A stretch of DNA of 64,000 nucleotides from Meconema thalassinum (lineage: Eukaryota > Arthropoda > Insecta > Orthoptera > Tettigoniidae): NCBI GenBank assembly GCA_946902985.2, contig OX336389.2:981396482-981460481 (forward strand). Reading direction: 5' to 3'. Position numbers and translations under genes: made by a program. A model generated the notes under the pieces. It was not told the DNA's origin. It worked only from the letters and a program-made list of their open reading frames with translations, and did no database searches. Positions 32,993-45,033 of this stretch are shown piece by piece. Within the stretch, counting starts at the first letter, position 1; each line of letters starts with the position of its first letter.

Positions 32993-34892
32993 TTACACTT
33001 TCTTATGTTGCTGCATATTTTGACACTCCTACTACTCACACTGTAGGTTATACCACTACATTTCCTAATGTTGCTGAATATTGTGACACTCCTACTACTC
33101 ACACTGTAGGTTATACCACCACACTTCCTAATGTTGCTGCATATTGTGACACTCCTACTACTCATACTGTAGGTTATACCACTACATTTCCTAATGTTGC
33201 TGAATATTGTGACACTCCTACTACTCACACTGTAGGTTATACCACTACACTTCCTAATGTTGCTGCATATTGTGACACTCCTACTACTCACACTGTAGGT
33301 TATACCACCACACTTCCTAATGTTGCTGAATATTGTGACACTCCTACTACTCACACTGTAGGTTATACCACTACATTTACTAATGTTGCTGAATATTGTG
33401 ACACTCCTACTACTCACACTGTAGGTTATACCACTACACTACCTTATGTTGCTGCATATTGTGACACTCCTACTACTCACACTGTAGGTTATACCACTAC
33501 ACTTCCTAATGTTGCTCCATATTTTGACACTCCTACTACTCACACTGTAGGTTATACCACCACACTTCCTAATGTTGCTGCATATTGTGACACTCCTACT
33601 ACTCACACTGTAGGTTATACCACTACACTTCCTAATGTTGCTGCATATTGTGAAACTCCTACTACTCACACTGTAGGTTATACCACCACACTTCCTAATG
33701 TTGTTGCATATCGTGACACTCCTACTACTCACACTGTAGGTTATACCACTACATTTCCTAATGTTGCTGAATATTGTGACACTCCTACTACTCACACTGT
33801 AGGTTATACCACTACACTACCTTATGTTGCTGGATATTGTGACACTCCTACTACTCACACTATAGGTTATACCACTGCACTACCTTATGTTGCTGCATAT
33901 TGTGACACTCCTACTACTCACACTGTAGGTTATACCACTACACTTCCTAATGTTGCTGCATATTGTGACACTCCTACTACTCACACTGTAGGTTATACCA
34001 CTACACTTCCTAATGTTGCTGCATATTGTGACACTCCTACTACTCACACTGTAGGTTATACCACCACACTTCATAATGTTGCTGCATATTGTGACACTCC
34101 TACTACTCACACTGTAGGTTATAATACTACACTTCCTAATGTTGTTGCATATCGTGACACTCCTACTACTCACACTGTAGGTTATACCACTACATTTACT
34201 AATGTTGCTAAATATTGTGACACTCCTACTACTCACACTGTAGGTTATACCACTACACTTCCTAATGTTGCTGCATATTGTGACACTCCTACTACTCACA
34301 CTGTAGGTTATACCACTACACTACCTTATGTTGCTGCATATTGTGACACTCCTACTACTCACACTGTAGGTTATACCACTACACTACCTTATGTTGTTGC
34401 GTATTGTGAAACTCCTACTACTCACACTGTAGGTTATACCACTATATTTACTAATGTTGCTGAATATTGTGACACTCCTACTACTCACACTGTAGGTTAT
34501 ACCACTACACTTCCTAATGTTGCTGCATATCGTGACACTCCTACTACTAACACTATAGGTTATACCACCACACTTCATAATGTTGCTGCATATTGTGACA
34601 CTCCTACTACTCACACTGTAGGTTATACCACTACACTTCCTAATGTTGCTCCATATTGTGACACTCCTACTACTCACACTGTAGGTTATACCACCACACT
34701 TCATAATGTTGCTGCATATTGTGACACTCCTACTACTCACACTGTAGGTTATACCACTACACTTCCTAATGTTGCTCCATATTGTGACACTCCTACTACT
34801 CACACTGTAGGTTATACCACTATACTTCCTAATGTTGCTGCATATTGAGACACTCCTACTACTCGCACTGTAGGTTATACCACTACATTTGC
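32993..34892. repeat. 63-bp minisatellite, about 30 units
   Basis: Head-to-tail units of exactly 63 bp, recognisable by CACTCCTACTACTCACACTG, with few substitutions and no frame-changing indels across 1.9 kb. A 126-bp dimer (a unit with CATAAT plus a unit with CTCCAT) is repeated twice in tandem near 34566-34817, so some higher-order structure exists. Because 63 is a multiple of three, frames persist. On the plus strand a frame is open from 32929 to the TGA at 34846-34848, without a Met start; each unit reads DTPTTHTVGY...NVAAYC. On the minus strand four stretches of 118-172 codons are open, repeating SSRSVTICSNIRKC. Coding is not established; see Findings. Confidence 0.95.
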
Positions 34893-36910
34893 TTATCGAC
34901 AATATATGATAGTCATACCTTGTTTTATCCCCTTGGGCACATTACCAATTGACATTACTAGCCCTGGTCACTACTGCACCGAAAATATGTGCTAAATTAC
35001 GTAAAAAGAACATCATATGATAACATGTGTCCTCATGATGGCTGTGGTAGTGGTTAAGAATAATATTAATCCTGAATTGAGGCCAGCACGAGGCTTTTAC
35101 ACTTGTATCAGACGTCATCGTGGCTTTTAGATACCTTGTCTCATCTTCTGGGGGACATTACCAATTCAAATTAGTAACCCTGGTCACTAATGCACCTGAA
35201 ATATGTGCTAAATTATGTTAATATGTGTTTTACTTCAGTGCTCTTTTAACAACGACAAGAACTTGAATCTCGTTCAACTGTCAACTAGGTGCACGCAACG
35301 GCACACACCGAGGCACACATATAGTTACCAACATGTGGTATACAAAATACACCACACTAATTTAAGATCATTGGTGCGTGACAAAATGAGGTATTTATAT
35401 ATAGCGAACGCGGCCCGCAGGCTAAGATCATTATCAAATCCCATTGGATTGGACAAAACGAACATTAGAATGGTCGGGCTGAGGTGCGGCTCTGGCCGCG
35501 GGAAGCTAGCGTGGCACTCTCGACGACACGTTAGGCTGTAAACATTGTCAAAATCCATTCATATGGACGTGTTAGTCTGTAACCATTGTCAAAACCAAAA
35601 GCCTTTTAGCACGTTTTGCTATTGCTATTACTAATACTGTCTTTGACGATAATTCACGCGCATAATGGCGGACATAACGGGACTTTTACCTACGGTATAT
35701 AAGTAGTGATCTAAGAAGGGGATGGCGGGTGGGATAGTCAGCAGAGGAGTAAACATCTATCACTACATTATTTCCCGATTTATTTTTCATAATTTGAAAA
35801 GGTATTTTGGCTAATTTATGTGAAATAGTTCTCAAATGATACAATGAAAAGACAATTACCGTACATTGGTGAACTCCCAAAGCACCGTGTTCTCAGTTTT
35901 GTTTCTCATCTGATCCATTTTAATGACCGAGCAGTGCCATGCCAGATGGTTAAGGCTGTGGGATCTCTTCGCAACGTTTGTCGATCAAGGCACAGTGTTG
36001 TTTAATCCTCGTAAGAACATCTAGCAGCTTTTAAATTTGGTATAAATAACCAAGACTCAACCAAGTGGCCAGAATCATCTATAACAGCAATATGATTAAT
36101 CACATTTTAATTGTCTACTGGTAATACACCATATGTGTGTCTACTGAAACAAGTCACATGAATAATTTACACACACTAACCCAGTGGCAATACTTATTGG
36201 AACATGAATCACTGTTGTGATTGCCTGGTATTGAACTTCTCAGCAGGTTCTGCTTCAGGCCAAATGGAATACAGATATTAGTACCACAGACTGGGCTTGG
36301 GTGACACATTTAGAGCAAATATAACTGGCCAGGCATCATACACCTGTGGAGTACAAATGTTTTAGTTTCTAGCAGAAGCATGTCATTCTTTTAAATAAAA
36401 GACTTCCCTTGTAACCAACATTATGCGATTTACAATGGGAACTTGTTGAGCAGACTGACCATAAGTAGCCTATAAGCAACCTAGGACAGGAAAACCATAT
36501 GCAACTCTGCCCAATTGCGTTAATTTGTGCTCTGACATTTCCTATTTCTGGGACATGAATACTGCATCCAACACTGCAAAATGTAGTTAATTTGGGCTCT
36601 GATATTATTTCCTATTTCTTTGACCCTGAGGTAGATGTCCTTTACCTCCTCTTGGTGTTTCTACATTTGCATCGGGATAATCTAGGTTACTCGATACAGG
36701 CGAAGAACCTCTGCGTGGTGAGGGGGACTAGTAGCTCCTTTCTTGAGATACTGTGTGGAGCCATAAATGGTAACCAGACATTATACAAGAAGGAGGAAGC
36801 TAAAACACCACCCACCCCCTGTAGGAGGGGGGCGTAATAATACCCCCACGGTTACTAGCCCAAGCCAAGGCCTGGAAGTGGAGGCCTCGACCATACCTGC
36901 TAGAGATGTG
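34893..36910. other. Unassigned DNA with local duplications
   Basis: An imperfect direct duplication of about 85 bp lies at 34918-35003 and 35133-35216 (shared ACATTACCAATT...CTGGTCACTA...ATATGTGCTAAATTA). A smaller one of about 25 bp lies near 35528-35600 (CTGTAAACATTGTCAAAA). A third lies near 36517-36620 (TTAATTTGTGCTCTGA and its near copy). Dispersed repeat Y occurs at 35663-35822. No gene recognised. Confidence 0.5.
35663..35822 (+). repeat. Dispersed repeat family Y, copy 2
   Basis: Matches 1449-1610: ATGGCGG, TATATAAG (35696-35703), GGATGGC, 'gatttattt' and AAGGTATTTTGGCTAATTTATG occur in the same order and nearly the same spacing. Confidence 0.55.
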
Positions 36911-37056
36911 GTGTATTCTTGGAATACACGGTAAGATAGAGTATATTTTTAATACTCTTTGCTTGTTCATTCCTTCCTTTTTCTCAAACACCAACAGTGA
37001 TCTCCTATGTTCTCTTTGCTGTTTAAGGTTCTCATGTTACTTGTGAGTCTGTTCTA
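36911..37056 (+). repeat. Dispersed repeat family X, copy 1
   Basis: Begins with the hairpin GTGTATTC-TTG-GAATACAC, followed by a second potential hairpin (AGAGTAT...ATACTCT). It then runs through CAAACACCAACAGTGATC to CTGTTCTAGATAT. The same order occurs at 49785-49936, where element B has inserted at the GATAT. Here the sequence continues unbroken into ATATCTTCCATGACTCACC, so this copy shows the empty site. A GTGAGTC...GACTCAC inverted repeat surrounds that site. The family's class is unknown. Confidence 0.6.
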
Positions 37057-39824
37057 GATATATATCTTCCATGACTCACCTAGCGTTATCCAGTAGCGAA
37101 TCTCTGAAGTTCCTCCATTCTTCCCGGTGCAAGAGGACTTCCTTATCAATCTGGCCACCAGATCTCGTCGCCATCGCCAGCTATCATCTCCGTGATCAAG
37201 AGAACTTCGTCTACTTTTTCAACCACCAGGCTGCGATAGTGTCGCCTACTATCAACTCTTTGAAGACCATTCATCAAGAAAAACATTTATTTTCGCAAGG
37301 TTGTCTATTCTGATATGTTTTCCATTTGTCTCCTATCCCCACTCTTTTCCCTTTCCTGGTCCCTCTGCGCTTCGCTGAGTGGGTCTCACTTGCACGTCGG
37401 CACTCGACTTAGTCAGTCAAAGCTCAACTAGAGCTAGTCTCCTCAAACAAAGAGCCATTCTCTTCATTCCACGCCATGTTGGAACATTAAGTTTATCCGT
37501 CAAAGGGAACTTCACCTTCGCCACGCAGCAAAGATAAGTACAGACTTCAGGTTTTAACCTAATCTTCATCGGTTTTAATATCTACATGCTTTTAACGATC
37601 ATTTTATAGGCAGTGTGAGATTACTATATTTGGGGCAATAATCATCCTTCGCGGGATTTTTCATGTTAAGCTTTTGTCTGTCTAAGCAAATCTTAATAGA
37701 AAGCAGCACTTCTTATGAGAAATCTTCTCACAACGTGGGAATTACCCACTGTCTATAAAATACTCAGCTCGTTCCACCGCTGGAATAACTTTGGCCCTAT
37801 TCTTCAGTTAGGATTGTTCTGGAACCTTCCAGATTCTTCACTCTATCTACCAGTCACGCCGTCATGTATTTTCCACTCACATGTGGGGATACTATTTTAA
37901 ATTAAGGAATCTTCCTTATAAATTACTGCAATAGCTAAATTTTTTTCTACCGTTGGGATTTTTTCTGGCGCATTTAATTGTAATCCACAACTTTCTCAAG
38001 CAATAGACTTTCGCCTACCTAGTACAACTAGTTATTTTCCATCATTGCAATAACTTTCTTTGCCATAGACTTTCGTGCTACTACAGTGAACTTTTCATCC
38101 ATTTTAACAGACTATAGTGAAAACCAGTGCTTGTTCAACATTTCTACCGCGTCGCGATCGTCCGATTATTATAAATACTGCCATGAACATTTATCCTCCA
38201 TCCCAGTTGATCTTTCCTAAACCCCTTACTAACAAACCAAAATAAAATTGTTACTTTAGGTCTTTTTCAATGAGGTGTCACTCTAGAGACGTGCCCTCCC
38301 CTTTTTCTTAAATATCATTAATTAATTTCTGTATAACTACGTGTCTGGTACACGTTTCAAACTTACATTGTTTCTCCCTTATAATTAGGGAATACAATTC
38401 TTTCAACTCATAAGTGAGTTATTTCTAGGTTTCACGATAGGGAAACTTGCCCCATTTGGCTCGTGATTCCTACTTAAACATAGGAGGTCTAGAACCTTCC
38501 TTTCGACTTTCTCTTCAGGTTTCACATTAAGTGACCTGCTCTATTTGTATAACCACAAAAAAAGGTAATCCAGCTTAAATATAAGAAGTTATAGGAACTT
38601 CTATTTTATTCTTCCTGTTTTTGTTATTGTTATTTTCGAAGTTGTTACTCTCTCTAGAATATTTTCTCAGAAATTTCTTGAAGTACATACCTTGTACTCG
38701 ATTTATTGTCTAACTTTAATCACTTTAATTGTCTCTACATTTTCTAATTTATCTTCGCAATTTCAAAATCTTGCGAAGATTTTAAAACATATAAAGGTTT
38801 GAAACCAATAGAATTGTTAATTGCCTGGCGCAAACTTTAGATGTTTTTTCGGAGGTCTGTGACCCCATCTGTTATAAAATCTAAATGATATATTTGTCAA
38901 AAAACTACTACCTATTTGTTAAATTCATTACGCTCTTTTGCATTGTAAAAATAAATTCAAGTTCCTTTTTTGACTCATCATTTCTCTAATACAACGGATA
39001 GGCAAGATCCTGTCTTCCCTGACTCTTCCTAGGTTCATGCCCTCGTTAATGCAAATAAATCTCGTGATAGGGTGTTCACCACTTGTTGCATTTGAGCAAG
39101 AACTCTTAGTTGCCAACTCGGGTAAGTCTCTCTTAGCTTTAATAGCTAATTCTAACTGGCCAGTAAGGCAAGCATAGCTCGCTACGCCAGCTTCCCGCTT
39201 GTGGAGATTCTCTCCAATTCTTATGGTTGGTTTTTCAAAATTTAAGTGTTTCTCCTTGCCTAAACTTTTAGTCGGCTCCTTGCTGGGTAAAAGCTTAGCT
39301 TTTTCCAAATGCAACTATTGGTGCACTTACCAAAATTTTTCCCAAAAGTATAATTGTTTTACTCCTATCTTTCTTGGAAGCATTTGGTCTCTCTTTAGAA
39401 ATTCTACAATTTCGAAGACAAAAAATATCGAAACCTACTCAAATTATTGGCGTTCTTCAAATTACTTTGAACAGATACATAATAAATCTGTTACTCTTTG
39501 TCTTTCCAGACCATCACCCTTCCCCATAGTAGGCATATGTATGCTTGAGAGGGAATACTCTAAAGCCACTCTCTCGCAAATCGCCCAAGTTCCAGCTGCG
39601 TCTCCCGTTAGCTTTGCCCAGGCCCCTACTCACTTTAGGTATCTGAGAGCTGATTTGCAGTGGCAGCCCCTTTTTAGGACATTTAAAGTTAAACTTATAA
39701 CTTTGCGGGACTCTCCTCCTATTTCTCCATCCTTTTTTCTCCAGTCCGAAACCCACTTCCTTTTCTTTATCATCTTCCCTTGGTGGTTAGGTTATTCCCC
39801 AGTCAATAATCTACCCAAGAGGCA
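37057..39824. other. Unassigned AT-rich DNA, possibly old LTR-element remains
   Basis: I see no protein domain. Frames at 38928-39314 (minus, 128 codons) and 39199-39861 (plus, 220 codons) have no motif I recognise, and the second runs into the LINE leader. Near 38853-38877 the string GACCCCATCTGTTATAAAATC resembles GACCCATCTGCTATAACATC near the start of B's LTR (49963). This hints at an old relative of the giant LTRs but is too short to be sure. Confidence 0.4.
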
Positions 39825-40240
39825 TCCATGGTCCCTCCGCATGGGTGAAGCAGTGGTTTAGGTGAAGTGGGTGCTGGTGATTGAGGTAAAGGCTTACTGC
39901 GATGAGCTGGAACCAACACATCGCTTTGCCCTACGTAGCCTGGACGAGCTGCGGGTTGGGAATGGGGCGAACCCAATCTAGGGGGGAAGCCATGGCTGTG
40001 AACTCAGTCATGATAATGCCAAGTGGTTACCACGTGAGTAGGCCTACTGAAGGCGGTACAAACCTGGCTTGAGGGTTCGGGCCAGGGGCGAATTGCTGGA
40101 TGGACGACTGAGGGGCGTGGTTACTGCTACGGAGAGCCTGAGTTGCGGGAGGACAATGTCTGGCTTTATGCCTCATCACTGATGGTGAGAACGTCGCTCA
40201 GGACCCTAGAAGGGGCAGAAACCCTATTATAATATGAAGC

Positions 40241-41335
40241 ATGGACAATCAGAAAGAACCAACTTCAAACCCCACATCAAAGGAAGCCATGGAAGCTCCA
40301 GCAGAGCAGATCCATGTGCAGACCGGAGATGAAAAAATGGAGACAGAAGTCCCAGTAGGACAGGCTGTCTCTAAATCCAAACAAGAATTGGAAAAGGCAA
40401 CAGAATCTACAGTAGAGCAGGCTGCAGGACCAAGTAGCACAGGAGATTCCACCGAGAAAGACCTGAAGATATCTGCATCAAAGATCAACAGGATGCACAT
40501 AGAAAATAAACCTCGCACGAATGCATATTACAAAGAAAAGAAGAAAGCGAGGAAAGAAGCCAAGATAGCGGCTGGAACTTGGGTGGAGAAGAAGCCTAAG
40601 AACAGAGATCGGCAAAATGCTATGTCACCGACAAGGTCCAAAAGACCAAGTTCGGAGGACAGCACGCCACCAAGTTCGGCTGTAAAACCCCTCTCCAAGA
40701 AACAGAAGGAGGAAACAGTCATGTCCTTTTCGGAACGACTGACCTCATCCAATGTCGTAATAATACCTAAGACCTTTCCAGATGGCAAGCTCAAGGAGGA
40801 GGATATGACGGAACTGTCAATCGTCTTGATAGCGCAGATGAAGCCGCTGTCAGATGGGTGTCTGCCAGGCTTCCTCGAGTCACCAAGGCTGGAAAATGGA
40901 GCAATGGTACTGATCTGTGCCAATCCAGAAACTTAAAGCTGGCTGGAGCAGACAGTATCCATTTGTAACCCCTGGAAAGGGGAGAATTTAGAGGTGGCGG
41001 ACGCTAAGAAGGTGTTGAACACTATCAAGGTCATCACCAAGTTCCCACCTCCTTTTGACAAGATGAAAGTGGAAGACGTTCTTGTCAGAGTACACCAGCA
41101 CGACACCAAAATTCTGACGAAAGATTGGAGGGTGCTGAATGCATCAACAACTGACGAAACGGGAAGGACAGTCGTTATGGCCCTTGGTGAACGAGACTTT
41201 GAAGAGCTCAAGAAGAGAAGCCTGAAGGCTAAACTCGGACTTGGGCAAATCAGGTTTCAGGTCATCAAAGGAAAAACGAAACCCAATGTTGGCAAGGATG
41301 GTACTGAAAGTACTTCAGGCCAACCTTCAACATAA
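40241..41335 (+). pseudogene. LOA-like ORF1 with one internal stop
   Basis: Nucleic-acid-binding ORF1 protein of LINE type, 364 codons from ATG at 40241 (MDNQKEPTSNP) to the stop at 41333-41335. The N-terminal part (1-170) is charged and low in hydrophobics, with K/R-rich KEKKKARKEAKIAAGTW. The C-terminal part (ENLEVADAKKVLNTIKVITKF) resembles the conserved region before ORF2 in such LINEs. TAA at 40934-40936 breaks an otherwise continuous frame. The last 50 bases overlap the start of ORF2 in another frame. No zinc knuckle seen. Confidence 0.7.
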
Positions 41336-44300
41336 AAAAGTAGCTGTGGCCAATTTCGCCAGAAAGTTCAAGTCCGAGGCTATTAACGTGGCCCTTATTC
41401 AGGAGCCATGGGTAGTCAAGAGCAAAGTAGCAGGACTGGCGGAATCTGGAGGTAAGCTAATGTACGATACAATATCGGAAATACCCAGAACGTGCCTTCT
41501 TGTGAGTAGGAAACTACAATGTCTTCTTTTGCAGGAGCACTGTTCACGGGATTTGACTGTGGCCAAGGTAAAACTTGGAAATTGGGAAGGACCTAGAGAA
41601 ATAATTATAGGCTCTGCGTACTTCCCATATGACTCAACTAATCTGCCTCCAACAGAAGAAGTTGACAACTTAATTTGCAACGCAAAGAGGAAAGGAGAAC
41701 ATCTAGTCCTGGGAGCGGATGCAAATTCACACCCCACGGCATGGGGCAGTACGAAGTGCAATGCAAGAGGTGAGTCTTTACTAGAGTTTATCATGAGAAC
41801 TGAGATCATGATACTAAACCTAGGAAATAAGCCTACATTCATAAATAAGAATCGTAGGGAGGTAATAGACATTACAATGAGCACTACGCATATTGCAAAT
41901 GTCATTAAAGTTTGGAAGGTGCTGGAGGAACCATCACTGGCAGACCACCAGCATATCCAATTTGCAATAGATGCGAGACAAAGTAGAATCGAAATGTACA
42001 GAGACCCCAAAAGAACTAACTGGGATGGATACAGAGAAGTTCTGGGGCAGGCGGTGCAGAAGATCCGAACTGATGTGAGGGGACAGAGAGAATTGGATGA
42101 GGCAGTGGAACTTTTAGAGGATGCCATTATAGACTCATACCATGACAACTGTCCTCTCAGAAAAAATAACACCACCAAAAACGTCAGGTGGTGGAACAAC
42201 AACCTAGCCAAATTGAAAAAAAAAAGAGGTTAGGGCTTTGTATAAAATATCATCTAGACATGGTATGTGGAATATATATCATAGGAAACTCACTGAGTAT
42301 AACCTAGAAATACGGAGAGCAAAGAGAAAATCTTGGAGACTGTTCTGTGAGAAAGTGGAAACGCACACTGAAGCAGCAAGGCTTCAGACGGTTCTCAAAG
42401 CAACTCACATAAACCAAGTAGGAACACTGGAAAGATCCGATGGAACATTTACTCAGGGAGGGAGGGACACGCTAGAGATGTTGATGGCGTGTCATTTTCC
42501 TGAGGCTCAGGAGATGACAGAGGAAGAACAGATTGGAACAGAGGCCAAAGCTCGAAGAGCAGACTTGAACTGTGCCAAAAGACTAGTAAAACCCAATCAA
42601 GTGAGATGGGCAATCGACACGTTTCATCCCATAAAGGCTCCGGGGCCAGATGAGATACTTCCGATACTCCTTCAGGAAGGACGGGAGATACTCGTTGAGG
42701 CCTTGACGAACCTATTCAGAGCTAGTCTAGCCCTAGGGTACGTGCCAAAATCATGGTCTGAGGCTAAAGCGGTATTTATATCGAAGCCTGGTAGGGTGAA
42801 TTATGCTCAAGCCAAAGCGTACAGACCATTATGCTTAAATTCCTTCATGCTAAAAGCAATTGAGAAAATTGTGGATAAATACATCCGAAGAACTGTGCAA
42901 CTGAACTCAATGATACATGAAAATCAGTTTGCATATAGACCAGGCAGATCCACTGAAGCAGCACTCCATCAATTGGTTTGCAAAATAGAGGAAAGCCTAG
43001 AATATAAAGAAATAGCACTGGCGGCATTTCTTGACATAGAAGGTGCCTTCAGTAATACAACCTATGACTCTATGATCAAAGCAGTAGAAGAGAGCAAGGT
43101 CAGCAAAACCGTCGTAAAATGGATTAAATCTATGCTGGACGGAAGAAGGATAAAAGCAACCCTGTTTGACGAGACGCTAACGGTTAGGGCCACTCGAGGC
43201 TGTGCTCAGGGAGGAGTGTTATCTCCTCTGTTGTGGAACCTTGTAGTGGACCAAATCATAGCCAGGCTCAACGATCAGGGTATGTATACACAAGGATATG
43301 CAGACGACCTAGTGATTGCAGTACGAGGTAAGGTGATGAGTGTCATACAGGATCTCATGCAGAGATCACTTAACCTTGTAGAGAACTGGTGTCGGGAAGA
43401 ACAACTTTCCGTTAACCCGAATAAGATAAATCTGGTCCCTTTTACAAGAAAGAAAAAATTAGAGGGAAAGAGAACACTGAAGCTCTTTGGCAAGAAATCT
43501 ATATGGACGAACAGGTACTATATCTTGGAGTAGTGCTAGATAAAAAGCTAACCTGGAATCCGCATATAGAAATGAACATAGCCCGGGCCAAGAACTTACT
43601 CTATGCGTGTAAGAGAGCTGTTGGGACAACATGGGGTCTAAATCCGTCGGTGGTAATGTGGATATACACAATGATCATTAGACCACTGATAACCTATGCT
43701 TCAATCATTTGGTGGGAGAAAGCAAAACAGGGAAATGTCGGCAGCAGATTAAATAGTCTGCAGAAAATGGCATGTGTAGCTATAAGTGGAGCTATGAAAA
43801 CTGCGCCGACAGAAGCCTTGAATACATTACTGGATCTCCCATCTCTATGCAACTTCATAGAGGGACAGGCTAGAATGAGTTCATATAGATTGGAACAAAC
43901 AGAATGCTGGAAAGCACAAAGGCCCAATTTAGGACACTGTAAAATTAACAGAGTTATAACAGGGGAAGTACTACACATGCCTTCTGATTACATGATACCA
44001 AAGTATATCTTTGAGAAACCATTTGAGACCCAAATAATAAAAAAAAAGGAAGACTGGGATATCAACAAGTGGAAGACCGATAGAGAGGATATAGTGTGGT
44101 GGACTGATGGCTCAAAAACTGTAAGTGGTACAGGAGGAGGGATCAACGGGGAAAGAACTGAGAGATCAATTCAAATGAGCCTGGGCAGACACACTACTGT
44201 CTTTCAAGTGGAGGTGTTAGCTATCACCACGTGTCTTGAAGAAAACCTGAAAATGAAATATAAAGATAAGAACATTTTCATTTTTACGGATAGCCAAGCA

Positions 44301-44930
44301 GCCATTAAGGCACTAGAGGCTGTCCGGATAACATCCAAAATAGTATGGTACTGCCACTCAGTTCTCCTGAAGCTCTCAGAGTACAACACCGTTAAAATAA
44401 TATGGGTACCAGGGCATGCAGGTATAGAAGGTAATGAAAGGGCAGATGAACTGGCCAGAAAAGGAGCAGAGATACATTTTGTAGGCCCAGAACCTGTATG
44501 TGGGATCTCTTACAGACAAGCCCGACATGTAATAGGTAAATGGGTACAAAAGAAGCAAATAGAAAACTGGAAAAAGACTCCAGGTTGCAGACTTGCAAAG
44601 GAACTGATAAAAGGACCAAACAAGAAGCACACTAAACAACTTCTACAACTTAGCAGAGGAAATGTAAGATGGGTAGTGGGATTATTGACAGGGCACTGCC
44701 ATCTTAAAAAACACCTACATAGAATTGGAGTAATAAGAGACAATATATGTAGGAAATGCAATGAAGCAGAAGAATCAGCTGAACACATACTTTTTGAATG
44801 TGAGGCACTGGGAAGAACTAGAATCTCCACACTGGGGCTGCCGGGTGAAGAAAGAGAGAAAATCCTAGAGGACCCAATAAGATTGATCTGCAGCTTTGTG
44901 AAGGGAGCAGAGATATCCAGGTGGGAATGA
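41286..44930 (+). pseudogene. LOA-like ORF2 (endonuclease, RT, RNase H) with two frameshifts
   Basis: ORF2 polyprotein for target-primed retrotransposition; ATG at 41286 (MLARMVLKVLQANLQH) is the likely start. The endonuclease part (41300-41980) carries ALIQEPW, LVLGADANSH and SLADHQHI. RT (about 42590-43480) carries KAPGPDEILP, YRPLCLNS, FAYRPGRSTEAA, FLDIEGAFSN, GCAQGGVLSPLLW and YADD near 43300. RNase H (about 44095-44460) has WWTDGSK, VEVLAI, FTDSQAA and NERADELA, all key acids present. A C-terminal CRKCNEAEESAEHILFEC is the usual LINE Cys-His motif. The frame changes at a 10-A run (42216-42225) and again near 43490. The product is interrupted, but every catalytic motif is readable. Confidence 0.85.
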
Positions 44931-45033
44931 AGGAAACACATGGTAACAAAAGATCTTGGAGGTCGACGCTAAACAGGAACTTGGAAACGAGAGGCCCCAT
45001 GAATAAAAGAAGAAGAGGAAGAAGAAAAAGAAG

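Larger units (their letters stand above)
39825..45033 (+). mobile_element. LOA-like (I-group) non-LTR retrotransposon with RNase H
   Basis: Plus-strand LINE with a leader of about 415 bp, ORF1 (40241-41335), overlapping ORF2 (41286-44930) and a GAA-rich tail (45005-45033). ORF2 has endonuclease, RT, RNase H and a terminal Cys-His motif, the layout of LOA/I-group elements. Only three lesions are obvious over 5.2 kb, so decay is recent. The 5' boundary is approximate and no target duplication was confirmed. Confidence 0.8.

Noticed and set aside
32993..34892. CRISPR-like array
   Set aside because: Units are contiguous 63-bp tandem copies without unique spacers, in a eukaryotic setting; it is a minisatellite.
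39199..39861. A 220-codon plus-strand open frame
   Set aside because: No motif, low-complexity hydrophobic and polar mix, overlapped by a 128-codon frame on the other strand, and it runs into the LOA-like LINE leader.
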